DNA of 60,450 nt, from the NCBI GenBank assembly GCA_009780275.1, contig WRAI01000011.1, positions 1 through 60,450 of the forward strand. The letters run 5' to 3'. Under the pieces are notes generated by a model, which saw only the letters and a list, made by a program, of their open reading frames with translations, was not told the DNA's origin and did no database searches. Positions 1 to 8,152 of the stretch are shown here, in pieces. Numbering within the stretch: the stretch's first letter is position 1; every line of letters begins with the position of its first letter. The translations under genes and the position numbers were made by a program. Source of the DNA: Oscillospiraceae bacterium (GTDB lineage Bacteria; Bacillota; Clostridia; Oscillospirales; UBA929).

Positions 1-2
1 CA

Positions 3-488
3 AGTCGTTTGACTGAAATGGATAGATATGAGGATGGCGTTCTGTTATATGCTTTTCTGATAGATTACTCTAATGTGAGTATGGAGTCTTATCTATATGT
101 GTGGGTCAATCCTAATACAGGGGAGCCAACAGCGTTTGAAGAGTCTAGTTTATACGCAAAAGTTCCTAACATTTTATTCCCTATCCCTATGCGCAATGGT
201 GAGATAATTCCATATGATTGGTTTTGGATTCCGCAGTATGGGATAGTTATGACACAATATGGATTTTTTGATATGAGCGTTATGGAAATATATAAGGAGC
301 AGCTTAGAGATGCGGGCTTTTCCCAAGGAAGCCCAGAGGAAGATGCAGCTGTGTCCTTAGAATCGGTATGGCTCTATAACGTGCTAGATGAATCGCCATA
401 TGGATATTATGACTCATTTGACCAATTGTTTGTGCATATACACAGTTACGCAGATGGCGAAGGCTTCAGCATAACTATGTTCCGTTAG
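3..488 (+). CDS. Unrecognised secreted-type protein, 5' end cut by window
   Basis: The frame is open to the left edge, so this is probably the C-terminal part of a longer gene; a TTG at 9 and an ATG at 18 are not convincing starts. I do not recognise a family. The protein is acidic and rich in Tyr, Trp and Phe. Its first 45 residues (YAFLIDY, then YLYVWV and an acidic stretch) resemble the C-terminal 45 residues of the next gene (YAFLVTY, RYLYAWV, VEEEA), so the two look paralogous. The next gene starts 11 nt downstream, which suggests co-transcription. The signal peptide, if any, lies outside the window. Confidence 0.55.
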   Translation, partial: SRLTEMDRYEDGVLLYAFLIDYSNVSMESYLYVWVNPNTGEPTAFEESSLYAKVPNILFPIPMRNGEIIPYDWFWIPQYGIVMTQYGFFDMSVMEIYKEQLRDAGFSQGSPEEDAAVSLESVWLYNVLDESPYGYYDSFDQLFVHIHSYADGEGFSITMFR

Positions 489-499
489 CTCATGCCAAT

Positions 500-892
500 A
501 TGAAAAAAGTTATTTTGGTAATATTGGCTGTCGTTTTGGTTGCGGCTTTACTGGCTGTTGGCATCTTGCTTGCCTCTCGCGGCGAGAATGATGTAATTGA
601 CCACACACCAACGCCCATAACGACACCTACTGAAACGCCAGAGCCAACACATACAGAACCAAGCTATGAATACGCCGAAGCGCTGGAACTACTGCAAGAG
701 GAGTTTGGAGAAGATGCGACATTCACCCGTCGTCCCGATTTGGACGAGTGGGTGACAGACATCCCACGTTATGCCTTTTTGGTAACATACCCTATGCGCG
801 GAATTCCACGCTATTTATACGCTTGGGTGCATGTTGTTTATGGTTGGGTATTTGTAGAGGAAGAAGCTATCACCGAGTTTTATTTGAAATGA
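500..892 (+). CDS. Small membrane-anchored protein with Thr/Pro-rich linker
   Basis: 130 residues. Residues 4-26 form a hydrophobic segment after MKK, consistent with an uncleaved signal anchor or signal peptide. Residues 36-56 are Thr/Pro/Glu-rich, as in an extracellular spacer. Residues 57-130 form a short domain whose end (YAFLVTY, YLYAWV) matches the start of the preceding fragment. The protein stops where the upstream paralogue continues for about 110 more residues, so this copy may be truncated or a single-domain version. The ribosome binding site is weak. Function unknown; an extracellular role is inferred only from the N-terminus. Confidence 0.6.
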   Translation: MKKVILVILAVVLVAALLAVGILLASRGENDVIDHTPTPITTPTETPEPTHTEPSYEYAEALELLQEEFGEDATFTRRPDLDEWVTDIPRYAFLVTYPMRGIPRYLYAWVHVVYGWVFVEEEAITEFYLK

Positions 893-1120
893 AATTTCGT
901 CGTTGTGTTTGAATTTATAATGACTGGTGGTAAACCAAGATGGTTTGGCGTTGCTCTCATTTAATAAATTGACTATTTTATTAAGCTCGTTTTTAATTAT
1001 GGGGTCAATAATAAGATGGTTTATTATTGTATCGATTTTGGGGCGTTCTTTCTTTTGTATTCCAACGCCTATTGCGGCACTTAATTGCTTCGCGTTTTTA
1101 CCCATTGGCCCTTTTGCCAT
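815..1120 (-). CDS. Small unrecognised AT-rich protein
   Basis: 101 residues, starting at an ATG preceded by a very good Shine-Dalgarno sequence (AGGAGG, 7 nt upstream), which is the main reason to believe it. The N-terminus is basic and Gly/Lys-rich (MAKGPMGKNAK), followed by an Ile/Asn/Leu-rich helical stretch and a Lys/Phe/Tyr-rich C-terminus. No family recognised. It lies 60 nt downstream of the 1181-1660 gene on the same strand, so the two may form an operon. Its last 26 codons overlap the 3' end of the convergent gene at 500-892, so either end could be imperfect. The antisense frame 927-1184 has no comparable ribosome binding site. Confidence 0.5.
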   Translation of the reverse strand: MAKGPMGKNAKQLSAAIGVGIQKKERPKIDTIINHLIIDPIIKNELNKIVNLLNESNAKPSWFTTSHYKFKHNDEISFQIKLGDSFFLYKYPTINNMHPSV

Positions 1121-1180
1121 ATCTATTGCCTCCTACACTAAATATAAAATCATTACTACGGCAGTTTGTTTAATAAGTAT

Positions 1181-1660
1181 CTAAGCATTTTCAATAATAT
1201 CGCTTTTTATGCCGTCAAATATTTTTTTCATACAAGTGAATGTTTCTGCGTCAGGGCCATAAATCCCTAAAAAGCACCCACAGAGATTATTAAATTCTTT
1301 TCCAAGGATGATCTTTTCATATCCCGGGCTACAGTTTTTGCAATCGGTGATTACGCAGGGGCGCACATTTGCCCAAAGGATTTCCTTAGTGCGCTCATCT
1401 TCTAATGCTGCCGCGCTCTCATTTTCCCAAGCAGACGGCAAAATATTTATAAAGGTATCAAAACTTGCTGCTCCGTCGTTATAAATTGCAATGTTAATTG
1501 TAAACAAGGCCTTTTCATTAAATGTGGGATTCCAAAAGAAGTTATCGGAATCACTGAATTGCGCACCATTCGTTTGCAAATACTCGACAAAATCCAGCGC
1601 GTTTTTGCGCGCTTCTCCCATGAGAACTTCATTGATTATATCTTCAATTTTCATATACAT
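1181..1660 (-). CDS. Conserved-looking cytosolic protein with Cys-rich C-terminus
   Basis: 159 residues from the ATG at 1660, chosen because AGGA lies 9 nt upstream; an ATG six bases further in is also possible, and the in-frame 11-residue upstream extension lacks a ribosome binding site. The N-terminus is helical (MGEARKNALDFVEYL). The C-terminal half carries DCKNCSPG and CGC, followed by GPDAETF. I recall similar proteins from clostridial genomes but cannot name a domain with confidence. A weakly similar Cys-containing protein occurs at 18018-18575. No signal peptide or membrane segment. Function unknown. Confidence 0.6.
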   Translation of the reverse strand: MYMKIEDIINEVLMGEARKNALDFVEYLQTNGAQFSDSDNFFWNPTFNEKALFTINIAIYNDGAASFDTFINILPSAWENESAAALEDERTKEILWANVRPCVITDCKNCSPGYEKIILGKEFNNLCGCFLGIYGPDAETFTCMKKIFDGIKSDIIENA

Positions 1661-1703
1661 TACACTTTTTCCTGCATAAAATATAAACTTCAACCCATGC
1701 TGC

Positions 1704-2810
1704 TCATAGCTGTGTTGCCAACACCTCTACGATGCGCTCACATGCTTTGCCGTCGCCATAAGGATTGACGGCCTTGGCCATAGCGCTGTGGGCGTTTTCG
1801 TCGTTTAACAGTTTTGATGCCTCAGCAATAATGATATCCTTTTCTACACCGACGACTTTGACAGTTCCCGCTTCGACAGCCTCGGGGCGCTCAGTTTCCG
1901 TGCGCAAAACGAGCACCGGTTTGCCTAGCGACGGCGCTTCCTCTTGAATACCGCCAGAGTCGGTCAAAATTAAGTGACACTGTGCCATAAGGTTATGCAT
2001 ATCATCGACGTCCAGCGGCTCAATGAGGTGGATTCGGTCGTGTTTGCCCAGAATTTCATGTGCCAAATTTAACACGGCGGGATTTTTGTGTACGGGGTAA
2101 ATCACGCGCACATCTCGGTATGTATTTACAATATTCAGCACAGCTTCAAAAATATTGCGCATGGGTTGGCCTAAATTTTCGCGGCGGTGGGCTGTCATTA
2201 AAATCACACGCCCCGATTGTAAATCCAATTTTTGCAGGGCAGGGGATTTGAACGCATAATCGCCTCGCACAATGGACAACAATGCGTCGATGACCGTATT
2301 GCCGGTCAGGTAGACATTCTCTGTAATGCTCTCAGCGGCAAGGTTAGCTACATTGGTGGATGTCGGCGCAAAGTGGTAGGTTGCCAATTTGCCTGTCATG
2401 GTGCGATTGACTTCCTCGGGAAAAGGGGAATATCTGTCAAATGTTCGCAAGCCGGCCTCAATGTGCCCCACAGGAATTTGTTGATAAAATGCCGCCAGTG
2501 CTGCGACAAAACTGGTCGTTGTGTCGCCATGCACGAGAACAATGTCAGGCTGGCATTCTTGCAAAATGGGTTCAAGTCCTGTCAGCACAGCGGCAGTGAT
2601 GCTTGTCAATGTTTGACCGGGTTTCATGACGTTGAGGTCGTAGTTGGCCTTGACGTCAAAAATGTTCATGACTTGGTCGAGCATTTCACGGTGCTGTGCC
2701 GTAATGCAAACAATGCTTTGCAAGCCGGGTGTTTGCTCGATTTTTTTGACCAGCGGCAGCATTTTGACGGCCTCGGGTCGTGTGCCGAATACACTTAGCA
2801 CTTTTTTCAT
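1704..2810 (-). CDS. wecB: UDP-N-acetylglucosamine 2-epimerase (non-hydrolysing)
   Basis: 368 residues, the usual family length. It interconverts UDP-GlcNAc and UDP-ManNAc, a cytosolic step supplying ManNAc to wall teichoic acid linkage units or surface polysaccharide. The N-terminal GTRPE motif (residues 9-13), the IEAGLRT segment with PFPEEVNR, HRREN near the middle and DSGGIQEE in the C-terminal domain are characteristic of this GT-B-fold epimerase. The start codon overlaps the thrS stop codon (ATGA), so it is probably translationally coupled to thrS and transcribed with it. No other polysaccharide genes are adjacent. Confidence 0.95.
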   Translation of the reverse strand: MKKVLSVFGTRPEAVKMLPLVKKIEQTPGLQSIVCITAQHREMLDQVMNIFDVKANYDLNVMKPGQTLTSITAAVLTGLEPILQECQPDIVLVHGDTTTSFVAALAAFYQQIPVGHIEAGLRTFDRYSPFPEEVNRTMTGKLATYHFAPTSTNVANLAAESITENVYLTGNTVIDALLSIVRGDYAFKSPALQKLDLQSGRVILMTAHRRENLGQPMRNIFEAVLNIVNTYRDVRVIYPVHKNPAVLNLAHEILGKHDRIHLIEPLDVDDMHNLMAQCHLILTDSGGIQEEAPSLGKPVLVLRTETERPEAVEAGTVKVVGVEKDIIIAEASKLLNDENAHSAMAKAVNPYGDGKACERIVEVLATQL

Positions 2811-4561
2811 GACTTTTCCTCGATTTCCTTGGCCGCTATTGCTACAAACTCGGCGACGGGCATCGCGCCTTTGTCGCCGTCACGTGCACGCACGCTGACG
2901 GTGTTTTCCTCTTGTTCTTTGTCGCCTACAATGAGCATATAGGGGATTTTTTCGAGCTGTGCTTCGCGGATTTTGTAGCCGATTTTTTCGTTGCGTTCGT
3001 CAATCTCAACGCGCAATCCGCTGGCGCGCAAATCGTTGGCGACTCGGCGACAGTGGTCTTGGTGACGGTCTGTCAGGGGTAACAGTTTGACCTGTACTGG
3101 TGCAGTCCACAACGGCAATGCGCCTGCGTATTTCTCTAATAGCATCGCCAATGTGCGTTCGTAACAACCCAGCGATGAACGGTGGATAACGTAGGGATGT
3201 TTCTTTTGTCCATCGGCGTCCACATAATCCATGCCAAATCGCTCGGCTAACTGGAAGTCGAGCTGAATGGTCAACAAGGTATCCTCTTTACCGTGTACAT
3301 TTTTGAACTGCACGTCCAGCTTGGGACCATAAAACGCCGCTTCGCCGTCAGCTTCGACATAATCAAGTTGCATTTTGTCTAAGGTAGCTTTCAAAATAGC
3401 TTGTGCATTTTCCCAATCCTCGGCGGTGCCCAAGTATTTTTCTTTGTTGTTCGGGTCCCATTTTGAGAAGCGATAGGTTAAATCATCGCGAATGCCCAGC
3501 GCGTCCATGATGTGTTCGAGCAGTTCCATACAGCCAACAAATTCGCTTTCCACTTGCTCGGGCGTGCATATAATATGCCCGTCTGCCAACGTGAACTGCC
3601 GTACGCGAATTAGACCGTGCATTTCGCCGGAGCCTTCATTACGGAACAGCGTGGCCGTTTCGTTCAGACGAATGGGCAAATCGCGGTAGGAACGCATTTT
3701 ATTAAGATAAACTTGGAATTGGAACGGACAGGTCATGGGACGCAGGGCAAACACATCATTGTTTTCTTCGGCGTCGGCATCGCCGATAACAAACATACCA
3801 TCGCGGTAATGTTGCCAGTGTGACGAAATTTTATAGGTGTCTCGCTTTGCCATCATAGGGGTTTTAGTTAGTAAATAGCCGCGTTTTTCCTCCTCGTCTT
3901 CGACAAAACGCTGTAAAAGTTGCAAAACCTTTGCACCCTTTGGTAGTAGAATAGGCAAGCCTTGTCCGATATAGTCAACCGTTGTAAAGTAGCCTAGTTC
4001 ACGCCCGATTTTGTTATGGTCACGCTTTTTCGCCTCTTCCAGCGCGTGCAAATGTGCCGCCAACTCATCTTTGGTCGCAAATGCCGTGCCGTAAATGCGC
4101 TGTAACATCTTATTATCGCTATTACCACGCCAATATGCGCCGGTAACATTGAGAAGTTTGAATGCTTTAATCCGCCCGGCGTGGTCAATGTGCGGCCCGG
4201 CGCAGAGGTCAACAAAATCGCCGGTCTTGTAGAAAGAAATTTCGGCGTCGTCGGGTAGTTCGTGAATCAACTCCACTTTATATGGTTGATCAGCCATGGC
4301 TTCGAGTGCCTCAGCTCGGGGCAGTGTGTATGCTGTAAAAGCATGGCGTTCTTTGATGATTTTTTTCATCTCAGCCTCAATCGCTTTTAAATCTTCTTGC
4401 TTGATGTGTGTATCGAGGTCGAAATCGTAGTAGAAACCATTGTCGATGGCAGGGCCGATGGCTAATTTTGCGTTTGGGTACAAACGCGTTACCGCGGCTG
4501 CCATGACATGGGAAACACTATGGCGCAGGGTTTGCAAGTCAAATGTGGGTGCTTGGCTCAT
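2807..4561 (-). CDS. thrS: Threonine--tRNA ligase lacking the TGS domain
   Basis: 584 residues, starting at the ATG at 4561 behind GGAGG; the open frame extends 20 codons further without a ribosome binding site. It charges tRNA-Thr. The protein begins directly with the editing domain (HSVSH at residues 12-16 and CAGPH further on, the HxxxH/CxxxH editing set), so the N-terminal TGS domain of the long form (about 640 residues) is absent. The class II catalytic core follows (CPFQF, the HGLIR region, late HRSSLG) and then the anticodon-binding domain. Loss of TGS is known in some lineages. A sigma-A promoter lies about 32 nt upstream of the start. No T-box fits in the short leader. Confidence 0.95.
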   Translation of the reverse strand: MSQAPTFDLQTLRHSVSHVMAAAVTRLYPNAKLAIGPAIDNGFYYDFDLDTHIKQEDLKAIEAEMKKIIKERHAFTAYTLPRAEALEAMADQPYKVELIHELPDDAEISFYKTGDFVDLCAGPHIDHAGRIKAFKLLNVTGAYWRGNSDNKMLQRIYGTAFATKDELAAHLHALEEAKKRDHNKIGRELGYFTTVDYIGQGLPILLPKGAKVLQLLQRFVEDEEEKRGYLLTKTPMMAKRDTYKISSHWQHYRDGMFVIGDADAEENNDVFALRPMTCPFQFQVYLNKMRSYRDLPIRLNETATLFRNEGSGEMHGLIRVRQFTLADGHIICTPEQVESEFVGCMELLEHIMDALGIRDDLTYRFSKWDPNNKEKYLGTAEDWENAQAILKATLDKMQLDYVEADGEAAFYGPKLDVQFKNVHGKEDTLLTIQLDFQLAERFGMDYVDADGQKKHPYVIHRSSLGCYERTLAMLLEKYAGALPLWTAPVQVKLLPLTDRHQDHCRRVANDLRASGLRVEIDERNEKIGYKIREAQLEKIPYMLIVGDKEQEENTVSVRARDGDKGAMPVAEFVAIAAKEIEEKS

Positions 4562-4592
4562 TGTTTTATCCTCCGCGTTTAATCTGCTGAAT

Positions 4593-4621
4593 AGTATAGC
4601 AGATTGCGCGGATAATTGCAA
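4593..4621 (-). promoter_or_regulatory. Sigma-A-type promoter for thrS-wecB
   Basis: On the minus strand TTGCAA (4621-4616) and TATACT (4598-4593) are separated by exactly 17 bp. The -10 lies about 31 bp before the thrS start codon, leaving a very short leader. The -35 abuts the U-tract of the terminator of the upstream gene. Confidence 0.7.
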
Positions 4622-4656
4622 ATAAAAAGCAAGGCGGGGGACAAACCCCGCCTTGC
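4621..4656 (-). terminator. Rho-independent terminator after the sigma-factor gene
   Basis: A perfect 11-bp GC-rich stem (arms GCAAGGCGGGG and CCCCGCCTTGC) is followed on the minus strand by TTTTTATT. It separates the sigma-factor gene from thrS. Confidence 0.85.
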
Positions 4657-4687
4657 TGTGACGTTGCGGTTGTTTTTACTGCGAACG

Positions 4688-4706
4688 GCAAGAGCAGAGA
4701 CTCTGC
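4688..4706. repeat. Short GCAAGAGCAGAG repeat/palindrome
   Basis: GCAAGAGCAGAG, followed by an inverted GCAGAG-A-CTCTGC, lies just beyond the stop codon of the sigma-factor gene. The same 12-mer occurs at 41837-41848 in another gene-end position. Possibly a worn relative of the dispersed palindromes noted elsewhere. Confidence 0.35.
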
Positions 4707-4711
4707 GTTGG

Positions 4712-5929
4712 TTAGGTATAGTCTGACGGATTTTCACAACGCCATTCGCAGAATTCCAAGGTAAAGCCGTTTAGGTCTTCGACGTTAAAAGCGTCTGTCC
4801 CCCAGTTGTTGTGGCGGATTTTGGTGATTTTGCTCCAACCGCGCTTGATGATTGAGGTGTGCAATTCTGCCAGACCGCTGACAAAGATAAATGCGCCGCA
4901 ACGAATTGGCACATCGTTGCTTTGGCTTTGGCGGAGGTGGAAGCCTTTGAAGTTTTGGTACGGCGAGTTGAGGTCGTCGTGGGCTTGCGGGCAGATGGTG
5001 GCGTGGCAGTACTTTTCGATGCCGTCCTCGTCGGTACCGTAACCCCAGTTGAGATATTTTTTGTACCAATGGCAGGTGTCGAGTAGCGATGGGACGTACA
5101 AGATTGGCTCTACGCTGTCGATGTAGCCGCCCATGTTTTGTAGTGCGGCGATGTCTTTGGCCAGCGGGCTGTTGCTGATTGAGCGCCATGCTTTATAGTC
5201 CTTGCCGCTTAGTCGGTAGACGGTGGCATCGTCGCAGCAGGCGAGGATTTTGACGAGTTCGTCGTAGGATACGCTGCCGTTGCAGGCGACTAAGAAATCC
5301 TTGCCGGTGTCAATGTCGGCAAGCTCGGCGAGCATGCTTTCGGTGAATTTTACGTTATCTTTGGCGCATTGCAAGAGTTGTTTTTGTGCGTTGAGTGACA
5401 GGCAGGGGATTGTTTTTGAGCCGATGTCACATAGGTTGATGGTTGACATAATGTTTTTTCTCCTTTTTGATTGTAGTGTGGGTGATGGTGTGCTTAACAG
5501 GCGTTTCAAGGCTTGGCGGGCTTCGTAGAGCCGGCTTTTGACGGTGGCGGTGCTGATGTCTAGTGCCACTGACAATTCCTGCATGGTGTAACCGCCGAAG
5601 TATTTGAGGAGTACGACTTGGCGCTGGGCTTGGGATAGTTGCTCGATGGCGGCATAGAGTGTGGCGTGGCTTGTCGGTTGGGGTTGGTTTGGGTGTGTGG
5701 TTTGTTGCTTTGCAGCCTGTCGGAAGTGCTGTTTGATTTCGTTATTGCAGATGACGAATAGCCACGGGGCGGCGGATTCCGGCTTTTGGAGTGAGCCGTA
5801 GCGCAGGAAGGCTTTGAAAAAGGTGTTTTGCGCGATGTCGGCGGCATCGTGGTCATTGCCGACTTGTTTTAAGGTGTGGTAGAAGACTTTGGCGTAGTTG
5901 GTGTTGACCAGGTCTTGAAATTCCTGCAT
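4712..5929 (-). CDS. ECF-type sigma-70 factor continuous with a VOC-like domain
   Basis: 405 residues from the ATG at 5929 behind GAGGAGGG. Residues 1-160 are a compact ECF sigma factor: region 2 (DAADIAQNTFFKAF) and region 4 helix-turn-helix (QRQVVLLKYFGGYTMQEL, then STATVKSRLYEARQ). The frame continues without a stop into about 245 more residues. Of these, the first hundred or so are unrecognised, and the last 130 look like a vicinal-oxygen-chelate (glyoxalase-like) domain (EPILYVPSLLDTCHWYK and DLNGFTLEF). At the junction, ATG 5449 is preceded by AAGGAG with 10-nt spacing, so the C-terminal part could also be made alone. No anti-sigma factor is adjacent; the extension may take that role (inference). 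Confidence 0.8.
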   Translation of the reverse strand: MQEFQDLVNTNYAKVFYHTLKQVGNDHDAADIAQNTFFKAFLRYGSLQKPESAAPWLFVICNNEIKQHFRQAAKQQTTHPNQPQPTSHATLYAAIEQLSQAQRQVVLLKYFGGYTMQELSVALDISTATVKSRLYEARQALKRLLSTPSPTLQSKRRKNIMSTINLCDIGSKTIPCLSLNAQKQLLQCAKDNVKFTESMLAELADIDTGKDFLVACNGSVSYDELVKILACCDDATVYRLSGKDYKAWRSISNSPLAKDIAALQNMGGYIDSVEPILYVPSLLDTCHWYKKYLNWGYGTDEDGIEKYCHATICPQAHDDLNSPYQNFKGFHLRQSQSNDVPIRCGAFIFVSGLAELHTSIIKRGWSKITKIRHNNWGTDAFNVEDLNGFTLEFCEWRCENPSDYT

Positions 5930-5987
5930 TGTTTTCCCTCCTCTCGTAATATAGACGCGAAGACAGGTTAAAAGTTGGGTGCCGTCA

Positions 5988-6016
5988 TTGACATTTATCG
6001 CCGGAAGTGATAGATT
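5988..6016 (+). promoter_or_regulatory. Sigma-A-type promoter for prfA
   Basis: TTGACA (5988-5993) and TAGATT (6011-6016) have a 17-bp spacer. They lie in the divergent region between the sigma-factor gene and prfA, 29 bp before the prfA start. Confidence 0.65.
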
Positions 6017-6045
6017 GAGTATAGCACAAGTAAAAGGAGAACACC

Positions 6046-7113
6046 ATGCTCGACACACTACGCGGCATTGAAGAGAAATACAACGTCATTGAAACACAGC
6101 TCGCCGACCCTGAGGTGTATGCCGACCCACAGGCGATGGGCAAGTTGCTCAAAGAGCAGAAGGCACTCATGCCGTTGATGGAGGCTTATAAAGAGTATGC
6201 GGCGGCGTTGCAGACTGTCGAGGAATCGATGGAAATCCTTAACGCGGGCGGCGATGTGGAGCTGCGGGAGTTGGCGCAGGAGGAGTTGGACGCGGCGAGA
6301 GCGGTCATTCCCGATCTTGAAGAGCGCATGAAAATTCTGTTATTGCCCGTTGACCCAAATGATGAAAAGAATGTCGTAATGGAAGTTCGTGCCGGTGTTG
6401 GTGGCGAGGAGTCGGCGTTGTTTGCGTCGGCGTTGTATCGTATGTATACCATGTTTGCCGAGAGCAATCGATGGAAAGTGGAAAATTTGAGCGTAAACGA
6501 CACTGAATTGGGTGGAATTAAAGAAATTTCGTTTCTGATTTCGGGAAACGGCGCCTATTCACGTTTGAAATACGAGAGCGGCGTACATCGCGTGCAACGT
6601 GTGCCGGACACCGAAACGCAGGGGCGTATTCACACATCGGCTGCAACTGTTGCCGTATTGCCAGAAGCCGAAGATGTCGATATTGAAATCAACCCTGCCG
6701 ACTTGCAAATTGAAACCATGCGCGCCAGCGGCGCGGGCGGACAACACGTCAATAAGACCGATTCGGCCATTCGGATGTTGCATATTCCGAGCGGGTTGGT
6801 CGTTGAGTGTCAAGACGAGCGCAGCCAGCACAAGAACAAAGACCGCGCCTTGAAAATTCTAAAAACGCGCTTACTCGACATGGAACGTCAAAAGCAAACC
6901 GATGAAATTGCGGCGGCACGCAAAGGGCAAGTTGGCTCGGGCGACCGCAGTGAGCGCATTCGGACGTATAATTTCCCGCAAAGCCGTGTGACCGACCACC
7001 GGATTAACTTGACGCTGTATAAAATTGACGCCATTATGAACGGCGAGTTAAACGAAGTGGTTGACGCGCTGACAACGGCGGACCAGGCGGAGAAGTTGAA
7101 GGGGGAGGAGTAG
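6046..7113 (+). CDS. prfA: Peptide chain release factor 1
   Basis: 355 residues, the expected RF1 length; AAGGAG lies 7 nt before the ATG. It recognises UAA and UAG and triggers peptidyl-tRNA hydrolysis on the ribosome. The catalytic GGQ is present (SGAGGQHVNKTDSA), and the codon-recognition P-x-T is present as PDT in HRVQRVPDTETQGRIHTS. The usual partner methyltransferase prmC is not adjacent. Its TAG stop is immediately followed by the ATG of the next gene, so the GNAT protein downstream is probably co-transcribed. Confidence 0.97.
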   Translation: MLDTLRGIEEKYNVIETQLADPEVYADPQAMGKLLKEQKALMPLMEAYKEYAAALQTVEESMEILNAGGDVELRELAQEELDAARAVIPDLEERMKILLLPVDPNDEKNVVMEVRAGVGGEESALFASALYRMYTMFAESNRWKVENLSVNDTELGGIKEISFLISGNGAYSRLKYESGVHRVQRVPDTETQGRIHTSAATVAVLPEAEDVDIEINPADLQIETMRASGAGGQHVNKTDSAIRMLHIPSGLVVECQDERSQHKNKDRALKILKTRLLDMERQKQTDEIAAARKGQVGSGDRSERIRTYNFPQSRVTDHRINLTLYKIDAIMNGELNEVVDALTTADQAEKLKGEE

Positions 7114-8145
7114 ATGAAATCAATTGAAACACCACGATTGATTTTGAGGAAATTTCGACATGATGACTTTGATGCTGTGCATAGTTATGCGGGCAATGAT
7201 GAGAATTTTAACTACATGCCATACCCAACGAACACTGAGCAAGTAACCCGTGAGAAAATCGCTGAATTTATTGCCAAAGCGGAAGTAAACCCTATAAAAA
7301 ATTATAATTGGGCTGTTACATTAAGAGATGGCGGACAGCTTATTGGCGGGTGCGGGCTTGATATTAACGACAATTATGGTAGCGTGGGTTGGTTGCTGCA
7401 CCGCAATTACTGGCGGCAAGGTTACGGTACGGAAATAGGGCGGGCATTGCTGAAATTTGGCTTTGAGTCATTGAATTTGCATCGAATTATAGCCGAATGC
7501 TATGCCGAAAATATTGGCTCATGGGGCATTATGGAGAAAATCGGAATGCGCCGTGAGGGGCATTTCTTAGACGCTTTTCCCGCGCACAAAAAGTCGGATA
7601 GTGAGTACGATGACGCGTTTTTGTATGCGATGTTAAGGCGGGAGTGGGAGACTCAAACTGAAATTGCTCGCTATGCTCTGTTGCCTATTACATTTGACGG
7701 CTTTGTCGACTTGCCCGAACTGCGTGACGGCGAATTGTATTTTGTTTGCATAAAGAAAACGCCGTATCAGCCCGAACGGAATTGGATGCCGAATTACAGC
7801 TTCATCATTTGCAAGGGCGGCGAGAAAATCGGTGACGCGCGCTTGACCATCGGCTTTACCGAGGGGCTGTACTACGGCGGGCAAATTGGCTATAATATCG
7901 ATGAACCACACCGAGGCAACGGCTATGCTGCACGGGCTTGCCGCTTGTTGGCGCCTATTGCTAAGGCGCATGATATGACTAAATTGTTGATTTCAAACCG
8001 CCATGACAACCGAAGTTCCATACGCGTTTGTGAAAAATTGGGCGCAAAGCTGGTTCGCACAGTGGCATTGCCGGGATGGCATGATTTGTACAAAGATAAT
8101 GGCTATCGCACGGTTAATATTTTTGAATGGGATTTGGAGGCGTGA
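7114..8145 (+). CDS. Tandem GNAT acetyltransferase (two domains)
   Basis: 343 residues with two acetyltransferase domains. Residues 1 to about 175 are RimJ/RimL-like (ETPRLILRKF; GWLLHRNYWRQGYGTE as the acetyl-CoA loop; SWGIMEKIGMRREG). Residues about 180-343 form a second GNAT domain (GYNIDEPHRGNGYAARA; IRVCEKLGAKLVR). A tandem fusion is less common than single-domain members. It begins directly after the prfA stop codon with no intergenic base. The substrate cannot be read from sequence; N-terminal or side-chain protein acetylation and small-amine acetylation are both possible. Confidence 0.85.
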   Translation: MKSIETPRLILRKFRHDDFDAVHSYAGNDENFNYMPYPTNTEQVTREKIAEFIAKAEVNPIKNYNWAVTLRDGGQLIGGCGLDINDNYGSVGWLLHRNYWRQGYGTEIGRALLKFGFESLNLHRIIAECYAENIGSWGIMEKIGMRREGHFLDAFPAHKKSDSEYDDAFLYAMLRREWETQTEIARYALLPITFDGFVDLPELRDGELYFVCIKKTPYQPERNWMPNYSFIICKGGEKIGDARLTIGFTEGLYYGGQIGYNIDEPHRGNGYAARACRLLAPIAKAHDMTKLLISNRHDNRSSIRVCEKLGAKLVRTVALPGWHDLYKDNGYRTVNIFEWDLEA

Positions 8146-8152
8146 ATTAAGA

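Noticed and set aside
927..1184. Plus-strand frame of 85 codons
   Set aside because: It is the antisense of the 815-1120 gene, which has a much better ribosome binding site; the hydrophobic translation is what an antisense frame of a Lys/Asn-rich gene gives.
2232..2798. 188-codon plus-strand frame inside wecB
   Set aside because: Lies entirely antisense to a complete, motif-rich wecB; Cys/His-rich composition without family motifs is typical of shadow frames.
4562..4711. T-box or other riboswitch before thrS
   Set aside because: The gap holds only a terminator of the upstream gene and a promoter about 32 nt from the start codon; there is no room for a specifier stem and antiterminator.
5930..6058. 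43-codon N-terminal extension of the sigma-factor frame
   Set aside because: The ATG at 5929 has a strong GAGGAGGG, and sigma region 2 starts right after it; the extension runs into the prfA start.
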